Shown here one piece after another: positions 53,655 to 64,000 of a stretch of DNA of 64,000 nucleotides. The notes beneath the pieces were generated by a model. It was given only the letters and a program-made list of their open reading frames with translations. It was not told the origin of the DNA and did not search any database. The position numbers were made by a program, and so were the translations under genes. Position 1 is the stretch's first letter. Each line of letters begins with the position of its first letter. Source of the stretch: a cyanobacterium endosymbiont of Rhopalodia gibberula (GTDB taxonomy: Bacteria; Cyanobacteriota; Cyanobacteriia; Cyanobacteriales; Microcystaceae); assembly GCF_003574135.1 (NCBI RefSeq), contig NZ_AP018341.1, positions 1,426,001 to 1,490,000 on the forward strand, written 5' to 3'.

Positions 53655-54666
53655 CTAATTGCTATTCCCTAACACAAAAAAGTAATTGTCCATAACGTAA
53701 GGACATTAAACCCATTATCACCGTGATAGCTCCAGACACACCTGATGTGTGAGCTGTCGCTCCTTTAGTGAAACTTGGAAAAACATTAGGAAGAAAATAC
53801 AGACTGGATGAACTTTGCTTCTCAGTCATCATTCAAGCAGGTACTCGTTACATAGGAGTGAATATAATCAATCTCTTGTGGTTGTGACTTACTACAGAGA
53901 ATTTTTAATAGCCATCTGCGTCATTTTGTTATCGGTTGCTGACGCACTTAACATTACCGCAATCGCAAGTAAAACCAAAACCCAAGATTTTCCCATACAC
54001 TGAAGCCTCTTGTTTATCAGTAACTTCAGCAGATTCTAAGACTAAAATTGCGTCTCTTTCCCTAAAACTAACTCTTCTCGACATAAATCAGGAGTGTAAG
54101 ACACAGTTTTAGCTAATACTCCTATTTTCTCAAATCTGGTCAGAGTTAAGGGAGTAATCGGGGACTCTAACACTCCAACGGTACTCGTCTACACTTTTTT
54201 TATTTAATTAATTTAACCTTTTGAAAAATTGCCCACAGTCCCGTTAGATAGATAGCCATAGTGGATAAATATTCCTGTGGTTTGAAGCTGACTAGCAGCT
54301 ATTATCGAGTTTTAGTGGGGTAAAGTTTCTAGTTAATAGGAGAAGTAGAAATATAGAAACGAAGAGATTAATCTAGACTAATTTGATAGTTTTGACCAGC
54401 GAACCTTTTCAAAATTCTCTGATAGCTGCGACCTCATCTCAGGATGATACCACAGTCTTGTGAAAGAAATCGTGGGCTACAGTAATTTGGGTCACATAAG
54501 TTAAGGGAATAGGTTGATCATTGATTAATCTAAGAAGACAGAAAAGAAATTCCGGAAGAGATTGATGATACTTAATTACCGATACTCTTTTAGTCCAACC
54601 TCGCTACATTTGTCCAAAATTTCCCAAATGGCAACGTAACCCGATTCCCGTTACGACTACATCCAT
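53655..54666 (-). pseudogene. Beta-ketoacyl-ACP synthase (KAS, FabF-like) pseudogene
   Basis: Read on the minus strand from ATG 54666: MDVVVTGIGLRCHLGN starts the thiolase fold, then LINDQPIPLTYVTQITVAHD. After a gap and frameshifts come REELVLGKETQ-like and ILVLESAEVTDKQEASVYGK, ILGFGFTCDCG, AIKNSLSKSQPQEIDYIHSY, VTSTCLNDD, and SFTKGATAHTSGVSGAITVI. The HAHGTSTxLND catalytic-His block reads HSYVTSTCLND and the KGATGHTLGASG block reads KGATAHTSGVSG. The central part with the nucleophilic Cys is lost. It lies 35 bases downstream of recR on the same strand. Confidence 0.82.
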
Positions 54667-54701
54667 GCATTTATCATTGATGGGAAAAAAACAATTATCA
54701 A

Positions 54702-55295
54702 TTATTTCAATTCCTGTCGTCCTTCCAATGCCCTTGTTAAAGTCACTTCATCAGCATATTCCAAGTCTCCTCCCATCGGCAATCCAAAGGCAATGCGCGT
54801 AACTTTGGTAAAAGGTTTGAGGAGTTGACCAATATAGAGAGTGGTTGTTTCTCCTTCTACTGTAGGACTAAGAGCTATAATCACTTCTTTTATCCTATCT
54901 TGGCTAACTCGTTTAACGAGGGGTCGAATGTATAATTGTTCAGAGCCAATACCATCCATCGGAGACATAACACCTCCCAAAACATGATATTTCCCTTTAT
55001 ATTCTCTAGTTTTTTCTAAGGCAATCACATCACGAGAATCAGCTGTTACACAGATAACTTGAGGATCTCGGCGAGGATTGCGACAAATTTCGCAGACAGG
55101 GTCAGCAGAAAAATGAAAACAAACCTGACATAGTCCAACTTTCTCTTTTGCCTCAATTAAAGCATTGGCTAAGGTTCTGATTTCCTCTTCTGGGCGTTTG
55201 AGAATATACAAGGCAAGTCTTTGCGCAGTTTTGGGTCCAACCCCTGGTAAGTGTCGTAGTTGCTCAATCAAACGGGCAAGAGGCGGAGTATACAT
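54702..55295 (-). CDS. recR: Recombination mediator RecR
   Basis: This 197-residue protein works with RecF/RecO to load RecA on gapped DNA. It has the helix-hairpin-helix [16 protein letters not shown] (about 13-28), the zinc finger C56-x2-C59 ... C68-x2-C71 (LCQVC, VCEIC), and the Toprim region [26 protein letters not shown] then [20 protein letters not shown]. The length is standard. It is upstream of the dead KAS gene and separated from the DUF3747 gene by 138 bases on the same strand. Confidence 0.96.
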   Translation of the reverse strand: MYTPPLARLIEQLRHLPGVGPKTAQRLALYILKRPEEEIRTLANALIEAKEKVGLCQVCFHFSADPVCEICRNPRRDPQVICVTADSRDVIALEKTREYKGKYHVLGGVMSPMDGIGSEQLYIRPLVKRVSQDRIKEVIIALSPTVEGETTTLYIGQLLKPFTKVTRIAFGLPMGGDLEYADEVTLTRALEGRQELK

Positions 55296-55433
55296 AGTCT
55301 AATCCCCTCTAAATGTTAACTCATGTTTCCTATTATATTGATGTCGATTGGGTTATATGATTAAGTAAAAATAAAGTTTATGTAAAAAAACTGAATGAGC
55401 TTTCCTGTCCCAAGGATGACTATATTCTTCCAC

Positions 55434-56600
55434 TTAAGGAATGATAGTCGGTTTGAGTCCAGCATTTTCTAAAGTCCGATGTACTTCTTCAGCATTATCA
55501 CGATCGCTAAATAGTCCTACTTGCCAGACAGACTTCCCGTTATGAGAAGTGGGAAACGCTTCAGGATAGAGTGATTGCACTTTAACCTTTTGATAATTAG
55601 TATTCGTAGCGACAATCACACGGTATCTTTCAAGGGGAGCACGTCGGACAATAGGTGTAGGACTAAACAAAGAACCAACCGTATTAGATAATCCCTTACG
55701 CCCCGAATTAGTGCTTGTTGAGGATTGAGGAGGCGGAACGATAGAATTACTGTTATTTTGAGGAGGGGGTGCTAAGGGGGGTAAGTCAGAAAACTTAGGT
55801 AAAGGTTCATTAGATAAAGGTTCAGTAATAGTAGACAATAAACGAGGTTGAGGGGGTGGAGGTAGGGTACTAGACGAAGAAAGAGTTGTAGGAGAAACAG
55901 ATACTGAGGATAAAGGTTTCAACACAGCTGAGGTTTGACTGTCTGGTCGATTTTCTGCAGTAAAAGTCATCTCTCTCATCGGTCTACTATCTTGAGTGTT
56001 TTGTCTGGAACTAGAGGAGTTAGTGGCTATCAAAAGAGATTGTTCTTCTATAGCTGAACTATCTCCTGTAAGATACACATGACCCAATACTCTACCGTTA
56101 TAGGTCCGTTTTGTGAATCTCCAACCAGTACCAAGCTCGAGTCGCATAAATCCACTGGCTATTCCGTTACTTCTTCCAATGATAATTTCGGATTGACTAG
56201 AATCATCACGATGGGTTCCGACGAGTCTTAGTTCTCCATCATGTTCTATGACACGTAAGAGATAGTCTAGACCATAATCTTGTCCATCAATGCGGATAGA
56301 ATAGCCGTTGCTATCTGTACTACGTTCGCAACTTCCTGTAAAATCAAAGTCTAGGAGTAATGGATTAACTAAAACCGGATTAGCCCCACTTTCGCTCCAA
56401 CATTTTCGCTGTCCAGGAATTTGACGTATGATTAACAAATCGTATTTATTATCGCCATAGGGTCTAGCAATAGCGATAAGGTCATCTTGATTGACTTCTT
56501 GTTGCTCGAAAGTTGAAGCATCACTAGGAATATGAGGCGCAAAACCAGTAAAACAAAAGAAGATGATAGTAGCTGTTTTGCCCAGAAGTGTGAGTTTCAT
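55434..56600 (-). CDS. DUF3747 exported protein with SPOR-like C-terminus
   Basis: This 388-residue protein has a signal peptide (TLLGKTATIIFFCFTGFAPH) and an N-terminal DUF3747 domain (about 30-190). Landmarks there are LIAIARPYGDNKYDLLIIRQ, CWSESGANPVLVNPLLLDFD, CERSTDSNGYSIRIDGQDYG and RVLGHVYLTGDS. A Pro/Ser-rich linker (about 225-315) follows. The last 70 residues (YRVIVATNTNYQKVKVQSLY then KSVWQVGLFSDRDNAEEVHR) resemble a SPOR domain, which binds peptidoglycan lacking stem peptides. The protein is thus likely a periplasmic wall-associated protein restricted to cyanobacteria; its role is unknown. Confidence 0.8.
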   Translation of the reverse strand: MKLTLLGKTATIIFFCFTGFAPHIPSDASTFEQQEVNQDDLIAIARPYGDNKYDLLIIRQIPGQRKCWSESGANPVLVNPLLLDFDFTGSCERSTDSNGYSIRIDGQDYGLDYLLRVIEHDGELRLVGTHRDDSSQSEIIIGRSNGIASGFMRLELGTGWRFTKRTYNGRVLGHVYLTGDSSAIEEQSLLIATNSSSSRQNTQDSRPMREMTFTAENRPDSQTSAVLKPLSSVSVSPTTLSSSSTLPPPPQPRLLSTITEPLSNEPLPKFSDLPPLAPPPQNNSNSIVPPPQSSTSTNSGRKGLSNTVGSLFSPTPIVRRAPLERYRVIVATNTNYQKVKVQSLYPEAFPTSHNGKSVWQVGLFSDRDNAEEVHRTLENAGLKPTIIP

Positions 56601-57115
56601 AAAAATTCTAATGTTTACGTCTTAGAGAAGAATAAATAGATTTTATTTCCCTCAAGGATTTGATTTAAGTGGGAAAAGGTTAAGGTTGAAGGTTTCGAAG
56701 TTTATTTAAAATTTCTACTAGTCATTAGGCATATTTGGTGATTGATGTATTTTTGCTTTTCCACACGACGCACTGACAAGAACAAATGTTGCATCTCCTA
56801 AGAATTAGCTTTATCGTTGCGATTTTACTTTGATTTCAATAAACTATCAAAAATTTAAGTTGGTCTAGAATTTAGATAAGCTAAATTATCATTAACAGAT
56901 TGTATTGTCATGGCTAAGATTCGATAGCATGGAGGTCAGGGATCTTTAAATGCCTCTACAACTAGAAGTGTGGGAAGATTATCTATTTTGTTCCGTTGTC
57001 ACTAATTGTTGTTAACCACGTCCTAAACATGATGGTTTTGTGAGCTCTTCGCTAAACCGGCTTTAGCGACTGATTTTGCAGTTTAAAACACCATAATACC
57101 GTATTTTCAAATTAT
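56601..57115. other. Divergent promoter region of DUF3747 and glutamate synthase
   Basis: No gene. It contains the inverted repeat CGCTAAA-CCGGC-TTTAGCG at 57050-57068. I searched by eye for NtcA sites (GTA-N8-TAC) near the glutamate synthase start and found none. Confidence 0.5.
57050..57068. promoter_or_regulatory. Inverted repeat upstream of glutamate synthase
   Basis: CGCTAAA and TTTAGCG are exact reverse complements spaced by CCGGC, 48 bases upstream of the start codon. The size is right for a dimeric regulator; the factor is not known. It is GC-richer than its surroundings. Confidence 0.45.
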
Positions 57116-60100
57116 ATGTATAAGCGTAGCCCTATGAAAAAGACCAACCACTTTCTTCAGTTAACTCATCAACCATTGTCTCCCTATTGTGGTCAAAAAT
57201 GGCTGGTGGAGGAAAGAGATGCCTGTGGGGTTGGTTTTATTGCTGATGTAAAAGGAAAAGGAAGCCATAAACTTATTGAACAGACAATTGTTGCGCTAGG
57301 CTGTATAGAACATCGGGGGGGCTGTAGTGCGGATAATGACTCAGGAGACGGTTCGGGGATCATGACAGCCATTCCCCGTGAGGTATTAGTTCCTTGGTTT
57401 ACCAGTCAAGGTATAACTATGCCACCTGTTGAACAATTAGGGGTCGGGATGGTCTTTCTACCCCAGAATGAAATTAAAAGGGAAGCGGATCGTGCTTATA
57501 TTGAGACAGTAGTATCCGCAGCCAATTTAAAGGTATTGGGGTGGCGAGAAGTTCCCGTTAAACCTGAGGTTTTAGGTGTTCAGGCTAAACAAAATCAACC
57601 CCACATCGAACAAATAATGGTAGCTTCTCCAGCCGGGTTATCAGGAGATGCATTAGATCGAATACTATACATAGTGCGGTCAAGGATAGGTAAGCGACTG
57701 GCAGATGACTTCTATATTTGTTCTTTTAGTTGTCGTACTCTTGTTTATAAAGGAATGGTTCGTAGTACGATTTTAGACAAATTCTATGAAGATTTGAAAA
57801 ACCCTAAGTATATTAGTCGATTCGCTCTATACCATCGTCGCTTTAGTACCAATACCATGCCAAAGTGGTCTTTGGCGCAGCCCATGCGTTTGTTGGGTCA
57901 CAATGGAGAAATTAATACTCTCATTGGGAATATTAACTCTATGGCAGCCAGAGAAGTTCATTTAAAAATTCCAGGATGGACTTCTGAAGAGGTAGAGGCG
58001 TTAACTCCCATTGTCAATAATGACAACAGTGACTCCTACAACCTCGATAGTGCCTTAGAATTATTGGTTCGGACCGGTCGTAGTCCCCTTGAAGCGGCGA
58101 TGATCCTAGTGCCTGAAGCTTATAAAAATCAACCTGATTTGAAAGATCATCCCGAAATAATTAGTTTTTATCAGTATTATAGTGGTTTTCAAGAACCTTG
58201 GGATGGTCCAGCTTTACTTACATTCAGTGATGGTAAAATGGTAGGAGCTTGTTTAGATCGTAACGGTTTACGTCCTGCTCGCTATTGCATTACCAAAGAT
58301 GATTATTTGGTAGTTGGTTCCGAAGCAGGAGTCGTTGATTTACCAGAAGAAGACATTGTAGAAAAAGGAAGATTAGGACCTGGACAAACTATTGCTGTCG
58401 ACTTAGAGTCTAAGGAAATTCTTAAAAATTGGGATATTAAGCAACGTATTTCCCAGCGGCATCCTTACTGGGAATGGTTGCAGACTTTTCGTCGAGAAGT
58501 CACTCCTCAACCATTCTCAAAAAATATTCTTCTCAATCAACCTGGTCAACTTTTACAACAACAAACCGCTTTTGGATATACGGCCGAAGATGTAGAAATG
58601 ATCGTGATTCCCATGGCAACTCAAGGAAAAGAACCTATATTCTGTATGGGGGATGACATTCCATTGGCTGTTCTTTCAAATAAACCTCATCTACTCTATG
58701 ACTATTTTAAACAAAGGTTTGCCCAAGTAACTAACCCTCCCATTGATCCGTTACGGGAAAGTTTGGTGATGTCTTTAGAAATGTTATTAGGAAAACGGGG
58801 AAACTTATTAGATCCCAAGGCAGAAGATGCAAAACTGTTAAAAATTGAAAGTCCTCTACTCAATGAAACGGAATTAGAGCAAATCAAATCTTCTGAATTT
58901 AAGGTAACGCAACTATCTACCTTGTTTGATCTGACGGCTGGTCCTGGAGGACTTAAAACTAGCTTAGATAGGTTGTGTTACGAAGCCATTCAAGCGGTTC
59001 AAGATGGTTCAAAAATTATTATTTTAAGTGATCGTGCTTCGGAAATGGGTAGTGTTGCGGAAACAACCAGTTATATTCCTCCCTTATTAGCTGTAGGAAC
59101 TATCCACCATCACTTAATTAAACATGGATTACGTCTGCAAACTTCCTTGGTGACAGATACGGCACAATGTTGGAGTACCCATCATTTTGCTTGTTTAGTA
59201 GGTTATGGCGCGTCAGCAGTTTGCCCTTATTTGACCCTTGAAACTATCCGTCAATGGTGGAATGATACCAAAACTCAGAAATTAATGGGGAACGGAAAAA
59301 TTGAACCTATTACTCTCGATGAAGCATTTGCAAATTATCGCCATGCAGTTGAATTAGGGTTATTGAAAATTCTCTCTAAAATGGGAATTTCCTTATTGGC
59401 TTCCTATCATGGAGCACAAACTTTCGAAGCGATCGGCCTAAGTCCTGAATTAATTCAAATAGCCTTTGACGGAACTACTAGCCGTGTTGGCGGGTTAAGT
59501 ACTGTAGAATTAGCTGAAGAAATTATCGCTATTCATAGTCGCGCCTTCCCCAGTCTAACTGATAAAAAACTGAAAAACTTCGGCTTTATTAACTACCGTC
59601 CAGGGGGTGAATATCATATGAATTCCCCTAAAATAGCTAAATTTCTTCATAAAGCAGTAGCAGTTTACCAAGAAGGAATAAATAGCGGCAATAAAAAGGG
59701 GTATGATCATTATGCGATGTATAGTAAATATCTTGAAGAACGTCCTATTACTGCCTTGCGAGATCTATTAGAATTTAACAGTGATCGCCATTCTATTTCT
59801 GTTGAAGAAGTGGAAACAGTCGAAGCCATTGTTAAACGGTTTTGTATTGGGGGAATGTCCTTAGGGGCTTTATCACGCGAGGCACATGAAACTATAGCGA
59901 TTGCTATGAACCGTTTAGGAGGAAAATCTAATTCCGGGGAAGGAGGAGAAGATCCTATCCGCTTTATTACTCTCACAGATGTAGATGCTAATGGAAACTC
60001 CCCTACATTTCCTCACCTAAATGGACTAAAGAATGGGGATACAGCAAGTTCTGCTATTAAACAGATTGCATCAGGAAGGTTTGGAGTAACTCCTGAATAT

Positions 60101-61798
60101 TTGATGAACGGGAAGCAATTAGAAATTAAAATAGCTCAGGGAGCAAAACCAGGGGAAGGAGGACAGTTACCAGGGCAAAAAGTAAGTTCCTATATTGCTA
60201 TGTTACGGCAGTCCAAATCTGGTGTTACTCTGATTTCTCCCCCTCCTCACCACGATATTTACTCCATTGAAGACTTAGCACAGTTAATCTTTGACTTACA
60301 TCAGATTAACCCTATGGCTAAAGTTTCAGTAAAACTAGTAGCAGAAATTGGCATAGGAACCATTGCAGTAGGCGTTGCTAAAGCTAACGCTGATGTTATT
60401 CAAGTTTCAGGACATGATGGGGGGACGGGTGCATCACCTTTAAGTTCCATTAAACATGCGGGATGCCCTTGGGAATTAGGGATTACCGAAGTTCATAGGA
60501 CGTTGTTAGAAAATCAATTGCGTGATCGCGTCATTTTACGTGCTGATGGTGGCTTAAAAACCGGATGGGATGTAATGATGGCAGCATTGATGGGGGCTGA
60601 ACAATACGGTTTCGGTTCTATTGCTATTATCGCTGAGGGCTGTATTATGGCCCGCATTTGCCATACCAATAACTGTCCGGTGGGGGTTGCGACTCAACAA
60701 GAAAAGTTGCGTCAAAGGTTTAGTGGGGTTCCTGAAAATGTAACCAATTTATTCTACTTTATTGCCGAAGAAATACGGTCAATTCTAGCGACATTAGGCT
60801 ATCGTTCCTTAGATGAAGTGATTGGACGTTCTGATCTTTTAATTTCTCGCAAAACACCAAAATTAACCAAAACCCAAGCGTTAAATCTCGATTGTTTAAT
60901 TAAACTTCCTAATGTAAAAGAAGATCGCAGTTGGTTGAACCATGAAGCAGTTCACAGTAATGGAGAGGTGTTAGATGATCGCATTTTAGCTGATACGGAG
61001 ATTGCCTCTTCAATTGATGAACACCGTTCCGTGACAAAAAATATTAGGATTGTCAATACTGACCGCACGGTTGGAGCGCGTATCTCTGGGGTAATCGCTA
61101 AAAAGTATGGAAATACTGGATTTAAAGGTAAATTAAACCTCAACTTCAAAGGAGCATCTGGTCAAAGTTTTGGGGCATTTAACCTTCCTGGCATGATTTT
61201 ACACCTTGAAGGGGAAGCCAACGATTATGTTGGTAAAGGAATGCACGGAGGAGAAATTGTAATTGTTCCGCATAAGGAAAGTAGTTATAAGCCAGAAAAT
61301 AGCGTTATTATTGGTAATACTTGCCTTTATGGGTCTACAGGTGGTTTTTTATATGCCAATGGCCGTGCAGGTGAACGATTTGGGGTGCGCAATTCCTTAG
61401 GGAAAGCAGTTATTGAAGGTGCTGGCGATCATTGCTGTGAGTATATGACGGGAGGTGTGATCGTAGTTTTAGGAACTATTGGCCGTAACGTAAGTGCAGG
61501 AATGACTGGAGGACTAGGTTACTTCTTGGATGAAGAAGGAAATTTCCCAGAAAAGGTGAACCTTGAAACCGTGGAAATTCAAAAGATTTGCACTGAAGCA
61601 GGAGAATTTCAGTTAAAAGGATTAATTCAATCTCATGTTGACCGTACGGGTAGCCAGAAAGGACAGATGATCCTCGATAATTGGGGGGATTATGTGGGTA
61701 AATTCTGGCAAGTATTTCCCTCCTCTGAAGCGAATAGTCCTGAGATAAACCCTAATCCCGTTAAAAATAAGGAGAAAACCTTAACTCCTGTTAAATAA
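57116..61798 (+). CDS. Glutamate synthase large subunit (probably ferredoxin-dependent)
   Basis: This 1560-residue GOGAT makes two glutamates from glutamine and 2-oxoglutarate, the outlet of ammonia assimilation. A propeptide of 36 residues precedes C37 ([10 protein letters not shown]), which becomes the N-terminal nucleophile of the amidotransferase domain (to about 430). The central domain is followed by the FMN/2-oxoglutarate domain ([39 protein letters not shown]). The 3Fe-4S motif is [15 protein letters not shown], and the C-terminal beta-helix includes [20 protein letters not shown] and [20 protein letters not shown]. No small subunit is adjacent, as expected for the ferredoxin form (glsF), but NADH type (gltB) cannot be excluded. 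ATG 57134 is an alternative start. It is the largest intact gene here. Confidence 0.93.
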   Translation: MYKRSPMKKTNHFLQLTHQPLSPYCGQKWLVEERDACGVGFIADVKGKGSHKLIEQTIVALGCIEHRGGCSADNDSGDGSGIMTAIPREVLVPWFTSQGITMPPVEQLGVGMVFLPQNEIKREADRAYIETVVSAANLKVLGWREVPVKPEVLGVQAKQNQPHIEQIMVASPAGLSGDALDRILYIVRSRIGKRLADDFYICSFSCRTLVYKGMVRSTILDKFYEDLKNPKYISRFALYHRRFSTNTMPKWSLAQPMRLLGHNGEINTLIGNINSMAAREVHLKIPGWTSEEVEALTPIVNNDNSDSYNLDSALELLVRTGRSPLEAAMILVPEAYKNQPDLKDHPEIISFYQYYSGFQEPWDGPALLTFSDGKMVGACLDRNGLRPARYCITKDDYLVVGSEAGVVDLPEEDIVEKGRLGPGQTIAVDLESKEILKNWDIKQRISQRHPYWEWLQTFRREVTPQPFSKNILLNQPGQLLQQQTAFGYTAEDVEMIVIPMATQGKEPIFCMGDDIPLAVLSNKPHLLYDYFKQRFAQVTNPPIDPLRESLVMSLEMLLGKRGNLLDPKAEDAKLLKIESPLLNETELEQIKSSEFKVTQLSTLFDLTAGPGGLKTSLDRLCYEAIQAVQDGSKIIILSDRASEMGSVAETTSYIPPLLAVGTIHHHLIKHGLRLQTSLVTDTAQCWSTHHFACLVGYGASAVCPYLTLETIRQWWNDTKTQKLMGNGKIEPITLDEAFANYRHAVELGLLKILSKMGISLLASYHGAQTFEAIGLSPELIQIAFDGTTSRVGGLSTVELAEEIIAIHSRAFPSLTDKKLKNFGFINYRPGGEYHMNSPKIAKFLHKAVAVYQEGINSGNKKGYDHYAMYSKYLEERPITALRDLLEFNSDRHSISVEEVETVEAIVKRFCIGGMSLGALSREAHETIAIAMNRLGGKSNSGEGGEDPIRFITLTDVDANGNSPTFPHLNGLKNGDTASSAIKQIASGRFGVTPEYLMNGKQLEIKIAQGAKPGEGGQLPGQKVSSYIAMLRQSKSGVTLISPPPHHDIYSIEDLAQLIFDLHQINPMAKVSVKLVAEIGIGTIAVGVAKANADVIQVSGHDGGTGASPLSSIKHAGCPWELGITEVHRTLLENQLRDRVILRADGGLKTGWDVMMAALMGAEQYGFGSIAIIAEGCIMARICHTNNCPVGVATQQEKLRQRFSGVPENVTNLFYFIAEEIRSILATLGYRSLDEVIGRSDLLISRKTPKLTKTQALNLDCLIKLPNVKEDRSWLNHEAVHSNGEVLDDRILADTEIASSIDEHRSVTKNIRIVNTDRTVGARISGVIAKKYGNTGFKGKLNLNFKGASGQSFGAFNLPGMILHLEGEANDYVGKGMHGGEIVIVPHKESSYKPENSVIIGNTCLYGSTGGFLYANGRAGERFGVRNSLGKAVIEGAGDHCCEYMTGGVIVVLGTIGRNVSAGMTGGLGYFLDEEGNFPEKVNLETVEIQKICTEAGEFQLKGLIQSHVDRTGSQKGQMILDNWGDYVGKFWQVFPSSEANSPEINPNPVKNKEKTLTPVK

Positions 61799-62121
61799 TT
61801 ACTATCTCGTAATTTCCATAGCCCCTTTCCTGATGTGAGAGGGGTTATTTTAAAGTCTTTTGTCCGTTTTTGAAAATCAATGTAACATGTAAAAAACAAT
61901 GTTGATCATCAACCCTGATTAAGAAACAAAGATCTATTGGAAATAAAAACAAATTGGCACTCATTTGTTCATTGAAATATGGTGCTTCGACCACATGCAA
62001 CGATTTATTTTCATAAAAAGTATATTTCATACTTGTAAATATCAAATCTGAGTTGGAGTCGCTACGCGAAGCTGAACAAAATATTTATAGTCTTGTGCAT
62101 TCTAGTTAAAGATCTGCAACA
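61799..62121. other. 3' region of glutamate synthase
   Basis: Only the terminator at 61819-61851 is recognised. A GC-richer piece near 62,050-62,075 (GGAGTCGCTACGCGAAGCTG) stands out, perhaps the trace of a dispersed cyanobacterial repeat. Confidence 0.45.
61819..61851 (+). terminator. Terminator after glutamate synthase
   Basis: TAGCCCCT (61819-61826) pairs with AGGGGTTA (61840-61847), one G-T wobble, 13-base loop, followed by TTTT. It starts 21 bases after the stop codon. Confidence 0.7.
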
Positions 62122-62495
62122 ATGCCTAATGTATTATATAACCAGCTTAAAGTGACTAGTAGTGGAATCTATTCTGTTGACTCTACTGCATCAGGAGTCG
62201 ATAGGGCTTTCATATCTATATCAGCAGTAGTGAAAGAACCCTTGGCTACTGCTGATATAGATATTTTGGTGGAAAAGGAAAAGTTGTTTATGACTCAAAG
62301 GCTCTTACAGAGGCAATTGTAAACAACAAAGATAAAATTGAGGGGATAGGTTGTTATGTAAATAACAGTTCCATCATGGAAGCTAGTATCATACTTGTTA
62401 TGACTTATAATCCTGCGACTGGGTTAATTATCATTTCAGGAGTTCTTCTAAGTTCGGTTCCACAAGATCTTAGTAAAAAGATATATAAGTTATAA
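62122..62495 (+). pseudogene. Unassigned frameshifted gene relic
   Basis: A frame from ATG 62122 reads PNVLYNQLKVTSSGIYSVDS then TASGVDRAFISISAVVKEP. From about 62268 the frame shifted by one reads GGKGKVVYDSKALTEAIVNN, KDKIEGIGCYVNNSSIMEAS and ends PQDLSKKIYKL at TAA 62493-62495. Both halves look like real protein and together would make about 120 residues. I do not recognise the family. A perfect 19-bp inverted repeat (62212-62264) lies exactly at the frame junction and may be an insertion or rearrangement that broke it. Confidence 0.5.
62212..62264. repeat. Perfect inverted repeat, 19-bp arms, inside a relic gene
   Basis: ATATCTATATCAGCAGTAG (62212-62230) and CTACTGCTGATATAGATAT (62246-62264) are exact reverse complements around a 15-base loop. 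Confidence 0.9.
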
Positions 62496-63704
62496 GTTAA
62501 ACGACAGAAAGTTAGAAAAAATTTACTAAGAAAATTGACAATAAATAGGAGCAAGTGTGATTGCTTTTTTTTTAGCATATATTACACGTTGTTAACACAC
62601 TGACATTAATATTTATTAATGAAATTTAGTGAAGGATAAGACAAACTCTTTAAACAGTAAACAAGAAATACTAGATCAAGACTAGTCCTAATTTACATTA
62701 CATAATTCACCCCTTATATAATTATATACATGTATTCATAATAATTATTATGTAATGTAAATTGTTTTGGATTTCCAATATAATTTTTTCAAAAACTACG
62801 CTGTCAAAGATTATCTCCTCTTCATTTTACTCTTAACAAGGAAATTTCTTATTTAATTTGTAACTGATCGCTACAATGTTCGTTACATAAATTTTAATCA
62901 ATGTCCTACAAATAAAATATTATCATCAGATAATGAACTCTCTTCTAATAGAACTAGATTGTAATGAGTATATCTTACATGATTAATAAAATCGAGAACA
63001 TGCATAATTTTAGGAACATAAAATTAGCTTTAATATCTTGACTTTTCCCTTTTTTACCGAGATAAAATCATTTTACCTTGATAAAAAGTATCGTAACTTA
63101 CGGCTCAAATAACTTTAACTTTTAATCAATCGCTAATCAGTTGAAAAACTGCATTGTTTTTGGATAATGTTCAAAGATAATAAAGATGATTTTTTAAAAA
63201 AACTATAGCATTAACTTTAATATATTATTGTCTTGTAACTTAGTGATAAGTTTCTTTAATTTAGCCAAAAACAATTGATAATGAGCAACAAGAGTAATAA
63301 TAAAATCGACTATACACACTTTTAGTTTTATTGTCAAATCGAACCTAAGATAATTATTAAGACCTTTTAATGTGTAATCGCTAATTCTGTAGTATGGTAA
63401 GTGGCTAAATTTTTTTCAAAAAAAACAACTATCTAAAACTGAAACTTTTTATATGATTAGTACCCGTTTAGAAAATTTATTTATCACACATTGTACCCCC
63501 TAAAAGTATTGATAGCTAACGACTTTTAGAGAGATGTTTTTACTATTTCTAAAAATGTCGTGAGAATACTCCCATTAAACCGTCTGACGAGTTTTGAATA
63601 CATTCTGACGACATTCAGATACAATACTGTTAATATAAAGTTCTTCAACATTTAGATCTTAAATATTGACAGGACTCGATGTCCTTAATGACATTAGTTT
63701 TGTC
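62496..63704. other. Decayed intergenic DNA
   Basis: No gene. It holds the inverted repeat 62690-62763. The last 100 bases are the likely promoter region of the final gene. Confidence 0.55.
62690..62763. repeat. Inverted repeat, 17-bp perfect arms, 40-base interval
   Basis: AATTTACATTACATAAT (62690-62706) and ATTATGTAATGTAAATT (62747-62763) are exact reverse complements. The interval is itself AT-rich and partly self-complementary (TATATAATTATATA). Confidence 0.82.
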
Positions 63705-64000
63705 ATGCACTTCGATTTATCACCAGAAATTATGACTGGAAAAGTATTTGACGGCAATCCAGCCGCCTTCCTCATTCTTGTCCTTCCCCTAGCGGCAGGG
63801 ATCGTTTTTTTGTATAAAGCTTGGCTATGGATTTTAGTGGTCGTAAGTTTAACTATACTCTGGAAAGCTTGGAATAATTACCAATGGCAACAGTGGTGTT
63901 TTCAGATTAACCCAATTTTTAATGAGTTACTACAAGTAAACCAGGGATGCCTCACTCCAATGGATTTGTCCTTAAAAGCCAATCTCTCTGCTAAAAGTGC
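63705..64000 (+). CDS. Conserved cyanobacterial membrane protein, partial at window edge
   Basis: The frame from ATG 63705 stays open to the end of the window (98 codons). It reads MHFDLSPEIMTGKVFDGNPA, then two adjacent hydrophobic stretches (AFLILVLPLAAGIVFLYKAW and LWILVVVSLTILW), then a soluble part, YQWQQWCFQINPIFNELLQV and CLTPMDLSLKANLSAKS. This resembles a cyanobacterial family of unknown function with two N-terminal membrane helices. ATG 63732 (MTGKVFDG) is the alternative start. The 3' part lies outside the window. Confidence 0.7.
   Translation, partial: MHFDLSPEIMTGKVFDGNPAAFLILVLPLAAGIVFLYKAWLWILVVVSLTILWKAWNNYQWQQWCFQINPIFNELLQVNQGCLTPMDLSLKANLSAKS

Noticed and set aside
53815-54003. 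62-codon plus-strand ORF
   Set aside because: It is the complementary strand of the beta-ketoacyl synthase relic.
56601-57115. NtcA-binding site upstream of glutamate synthase
   Set aside because: No GTA-N8-TAC with a suitable -10 was found by eye.

Overview
The window reads as the chromosome of a unicellular, Crocosphaera/Cyanothece-like cyanobacterium in advanced genome reduction. The intact genes are cyanobacterial in type: CAAD/CurT, the DUF3038-DUF4335 pair, DUF1823, DUF3747, a type II DnaJ, a cyanobacterial LexA and a GOGAT large subunit. They occupy only about 29 kb of the 64 kb (roughly 46%, summed from the coordinates listed here). The rest is AT-rich DNA in which dead genes can still be read. 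Three of these are photosynthesis genes: allophycocyanin beta (apcB), the phycobilisome core linker (apcC) and geranylgeranyl reductase (chlP). With no phycobilisome and no phytylated chlorophyll, and with biosynthesis genes kept, the best match I know is the non-photosynthetic nitrogen-fixing spheroid body of rhopalodiacean diatoms (Epithemia/Rhopalodia). This is an inference; no nif gene lies in this window.

Layout. 1-7.2 kb: tandem PTPS-fold protein, CAAD/CurT, 2-Cys peroxiredoxin, then the DUF3038-DUF4335 pair. 8.9-13.2 kb: DnaJ and a phosphodiester glycosidase-family protein. 13.2-18.8 kb: a 3 kb wasteland with an IS630 transposase relic, a phasin-like gene and the chlP pseudogene. 18.8-24.9 kb: carA, a divergent HTH protein, a pentapeptide-repeat relic, DUF1823, and a CbiX-type chelatase behind a cobalamin riboswitch. 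26.5-31 kb: purE-TPR operon, nagA, a PHP phosphoesterase, and the apcB-apcC relics. 32-43.8 kb: a family-39-like glycosyltransferase, a CRP/FNR relic, lexA, a DUF697 GTPase with a dead GNAT gene downstream, a conserved hypothetical, and accC. 46.8-52.1 kb: pgi, tRNA-Gln, a MEKHLA-domain relic, and thiC behind a TPP riboswitch and a probable orphan manganese (yybP-ykoY) riboswitch. 53-64 kb: a small secreted ORF, a dead beta-ketoacyl-ACP synthase, recR, DUF3747, glutamate synthase, and the start of a membrane protein cut by the window edge.

What survives fits a symbiont that still makes nucleotides (carA, purE), fatty acids (accC), thiamine (thiC), tetrapyrrole/cobalamin (CbiX) and glutamate (GOGAT), recycles amino sugar (nagA) and processes hexose phosphate (pgi). 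Light harvesting and several regulators have decayed.

Two patterns are not explained by genes. At least a dozen perfect inverted repeats with arms of 11-25 bp stand in otherwise degenerate intergenic DNA. The dead genes sit at the downstream ends of surviving operons or next to intact terminators and riboswitches. I found no CRISPR array, prophage, intact insertion sequence or defence system.
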